Below, in pieces: positions 63,602 through 64,000 of a stretch of 64,000 nucleotides of DNA. Each line of letters starts with the position of its first letter. Within the stretch, counting starts at the first letter, position 1. The notes beneath the pieces are model-generated. The model was not told the origin of the DNA, ran no database searches, and worked only from the letters and a program-made list of their open reading frames with translations. Source of the stretch: Nostoc sp. NMS7. GTDB lineage: Bacteria; Cyanobacteriota; Cyanobacteriia; Cyanobacteriales; Nostocaceae. Where the stretch lies: NCBI RefSeq assembly GCF_017115085.1, contig NZ_JABXKJ010000201.1, positions 1 through 64,000 on the forward strand, given 5' to 3'. A program made the position numbers and the translations under genes.

Positions 63602-64000
63602 GTGAAAGGAAAAAATAATCCCAAGAAATCTCAGCTGTTAAAACAGCCATTTGCTTTAGCAATCGGTGCGGCAGTAGTAGCTGCAATTTGCGGAGCAATT
63701 TACTCCTCGGTTGTAAGTTTAACTCCCTTAAAAAATGATCATGATGTTGCTTTACATCTGCCTGGTAGTTCCGAAAGTGTAACAGGTTCGATTCCTGCAA
63801 CTCTAGATCATCCTGTGAATATTTTGATTCTCGGTATCGACAATTCTGGACATCCCCACGAGAAAAATTTTACTCCTGCCGAGGCATTAGCAGGCAATAG
63901 CGATACTATCCTACTAGCCCAAATCATGCCAGATTCTCATTCGATTAATATACTATCTATTCCCAGAGATACTCTCGTTCGATTTTATGGAGTTGGTGTA
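63602..64000 (+). CDS. LytR-CpsA-Psr (LCP) family protein, partial
   Basis: From the GTG at 63602 the frame stays open for 133 codons to the end of the window. The N-terminus is basic with one transmembrane helix (FALAIGAAVVAAICGAIYSS). The LCP domain begins at DHPVNILILGIDNSG, then SDTILLAQIMPDSHSINILS and IPRDTLVRFYG. The Asp and Arg that bind the polyprenyl pyrophosphate ligand are visible. LCP proteins attach glycopolymers to the cell wall. It follows the ABC exporter by 75 bases and may be part of the same unit. The 3' end lies outside. Confidence 0.85.
   Translation, partial: MKGKNNPKKSQLLKQPFALAIGAAVVAAICGAIYSSVVSLTPLKNDHDVALHLPGSSESVTGSIPATLDHPVNILILGIDNSGHPHEKNFTPAEALAGNSDTILLAQIMPDSHSINILSIPRDTLVRFYGVGV

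Overview
The window is chromosomal DNA from a filamentous cyanobacterium of the Nostoc/Anabaena type (Nostocales). The evidence is direct: many HIP1 octamers (GCGATCGC), a CpcT-type phycobiliprotein lyase, the catalytic subunit of ferredoxin-thioredoxin reductase, a CBS-CP12 fusion, a group 2 sigma-70 factor, heptanucleotide STRR-type repeats (ATGCCCA) and abundant short palindromic repeats built on TCTCTACGAGA. Assignment below the order level is not possible from this sequence alone.

Layout. 0-4.2 kb: a heme-oxygenase-fold (diiron-type) protein, an AT-rich methyltransferase, and the remnant of an integrated element: a tyrosine integrase with an in-frame TAA, a cluster of TTACCCCAG repeats that look like arm-type sites, and a tRNA-Cys gene. 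4.3-8.1 kb: cpcT, thrC, a frameshifted tnpB and a small conserved-looking ORF. 8.2-16.9 kb: a membrane-anchored unknown protein, then a minus-strand run DUF4350 - MoxR ATPase - YbjN-domain protein - lipoate-ligase-fold protein, with the DUF58 partner divergent, and a PEP-CTERM protein. 17.3-22 kb: ftrC-DUF309 (4-bp overlap), an Lpt gene set (lptA, lptB, lptF/G-like) and CBS-CP12. 22.6-31.5 kb: a Gln/Asn-rich anchored protein, an SLH protein, rpiA, a SpoIID-like protein, a Wzz/BY-kinase and RNase Z, with several MITE-like repeats between. 31.9-39.6 kb: cyclase-family protein, aldehyde dehydrogenase, a transposase scrap, a compact RHH / 37-aa / Uma2 operon, a sigma factor and a propeller-transglutaminase protein. 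39.8-48.6 kb: Ca2+-type P-ATPase, recF, a frameshifted acyltransferase, a GC-rich hairpin (candidate RNA), an MgtC-family protein and a PEP-synthase-like protein. 48.8-50.8 kb: an unknown protein followed by an HNH endonuclease fused to a DnaB-like helicase, interrupted by one in-frame TAA. 50.9-59.2 kb: DUF1361 protein, a putative lipoprotein and an envelope glycan group (GT2-GtrA, GT39-like, GDP-mannose pyrophosphorylase-like fused to a phosphomannomutase-like domain). 59.3-60.9 kb: a rearranged toxin-antitoxin cluster. 61-64 kb: a coiled-coil protein, an ABC exporter and the start of an LCP-family protein running off the end.

Themes. Much of the window concerns the cell envelope: LPS transport, polysaccharide polymer control, nucleotide-sugar supply, glycosyltransferases, SLH, SpoIID and LCP proteins. 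The second theme is decay: at least five otherwise recognisable genes carry a single stop or frameshift (integrase, tnpB, acyltransferase, HNH-DnaB, UPF0175 antitoxin). All lie in mobile or accessory functions.

Best candidates for something not well described are the HNH-DnaB fusion with its upstream partner (48.8-50.8 kb), the three-gene RHH/37-aa/Uma2 operon (34.9-35.9 kb), the toxin-antitoxin module inserted in a duplicated yoeB start (59.3-60.9 kb), and the GC-rich structured element at 45.45-45.53 kb. All family names come from recognising motifs by eye; no database search was run.
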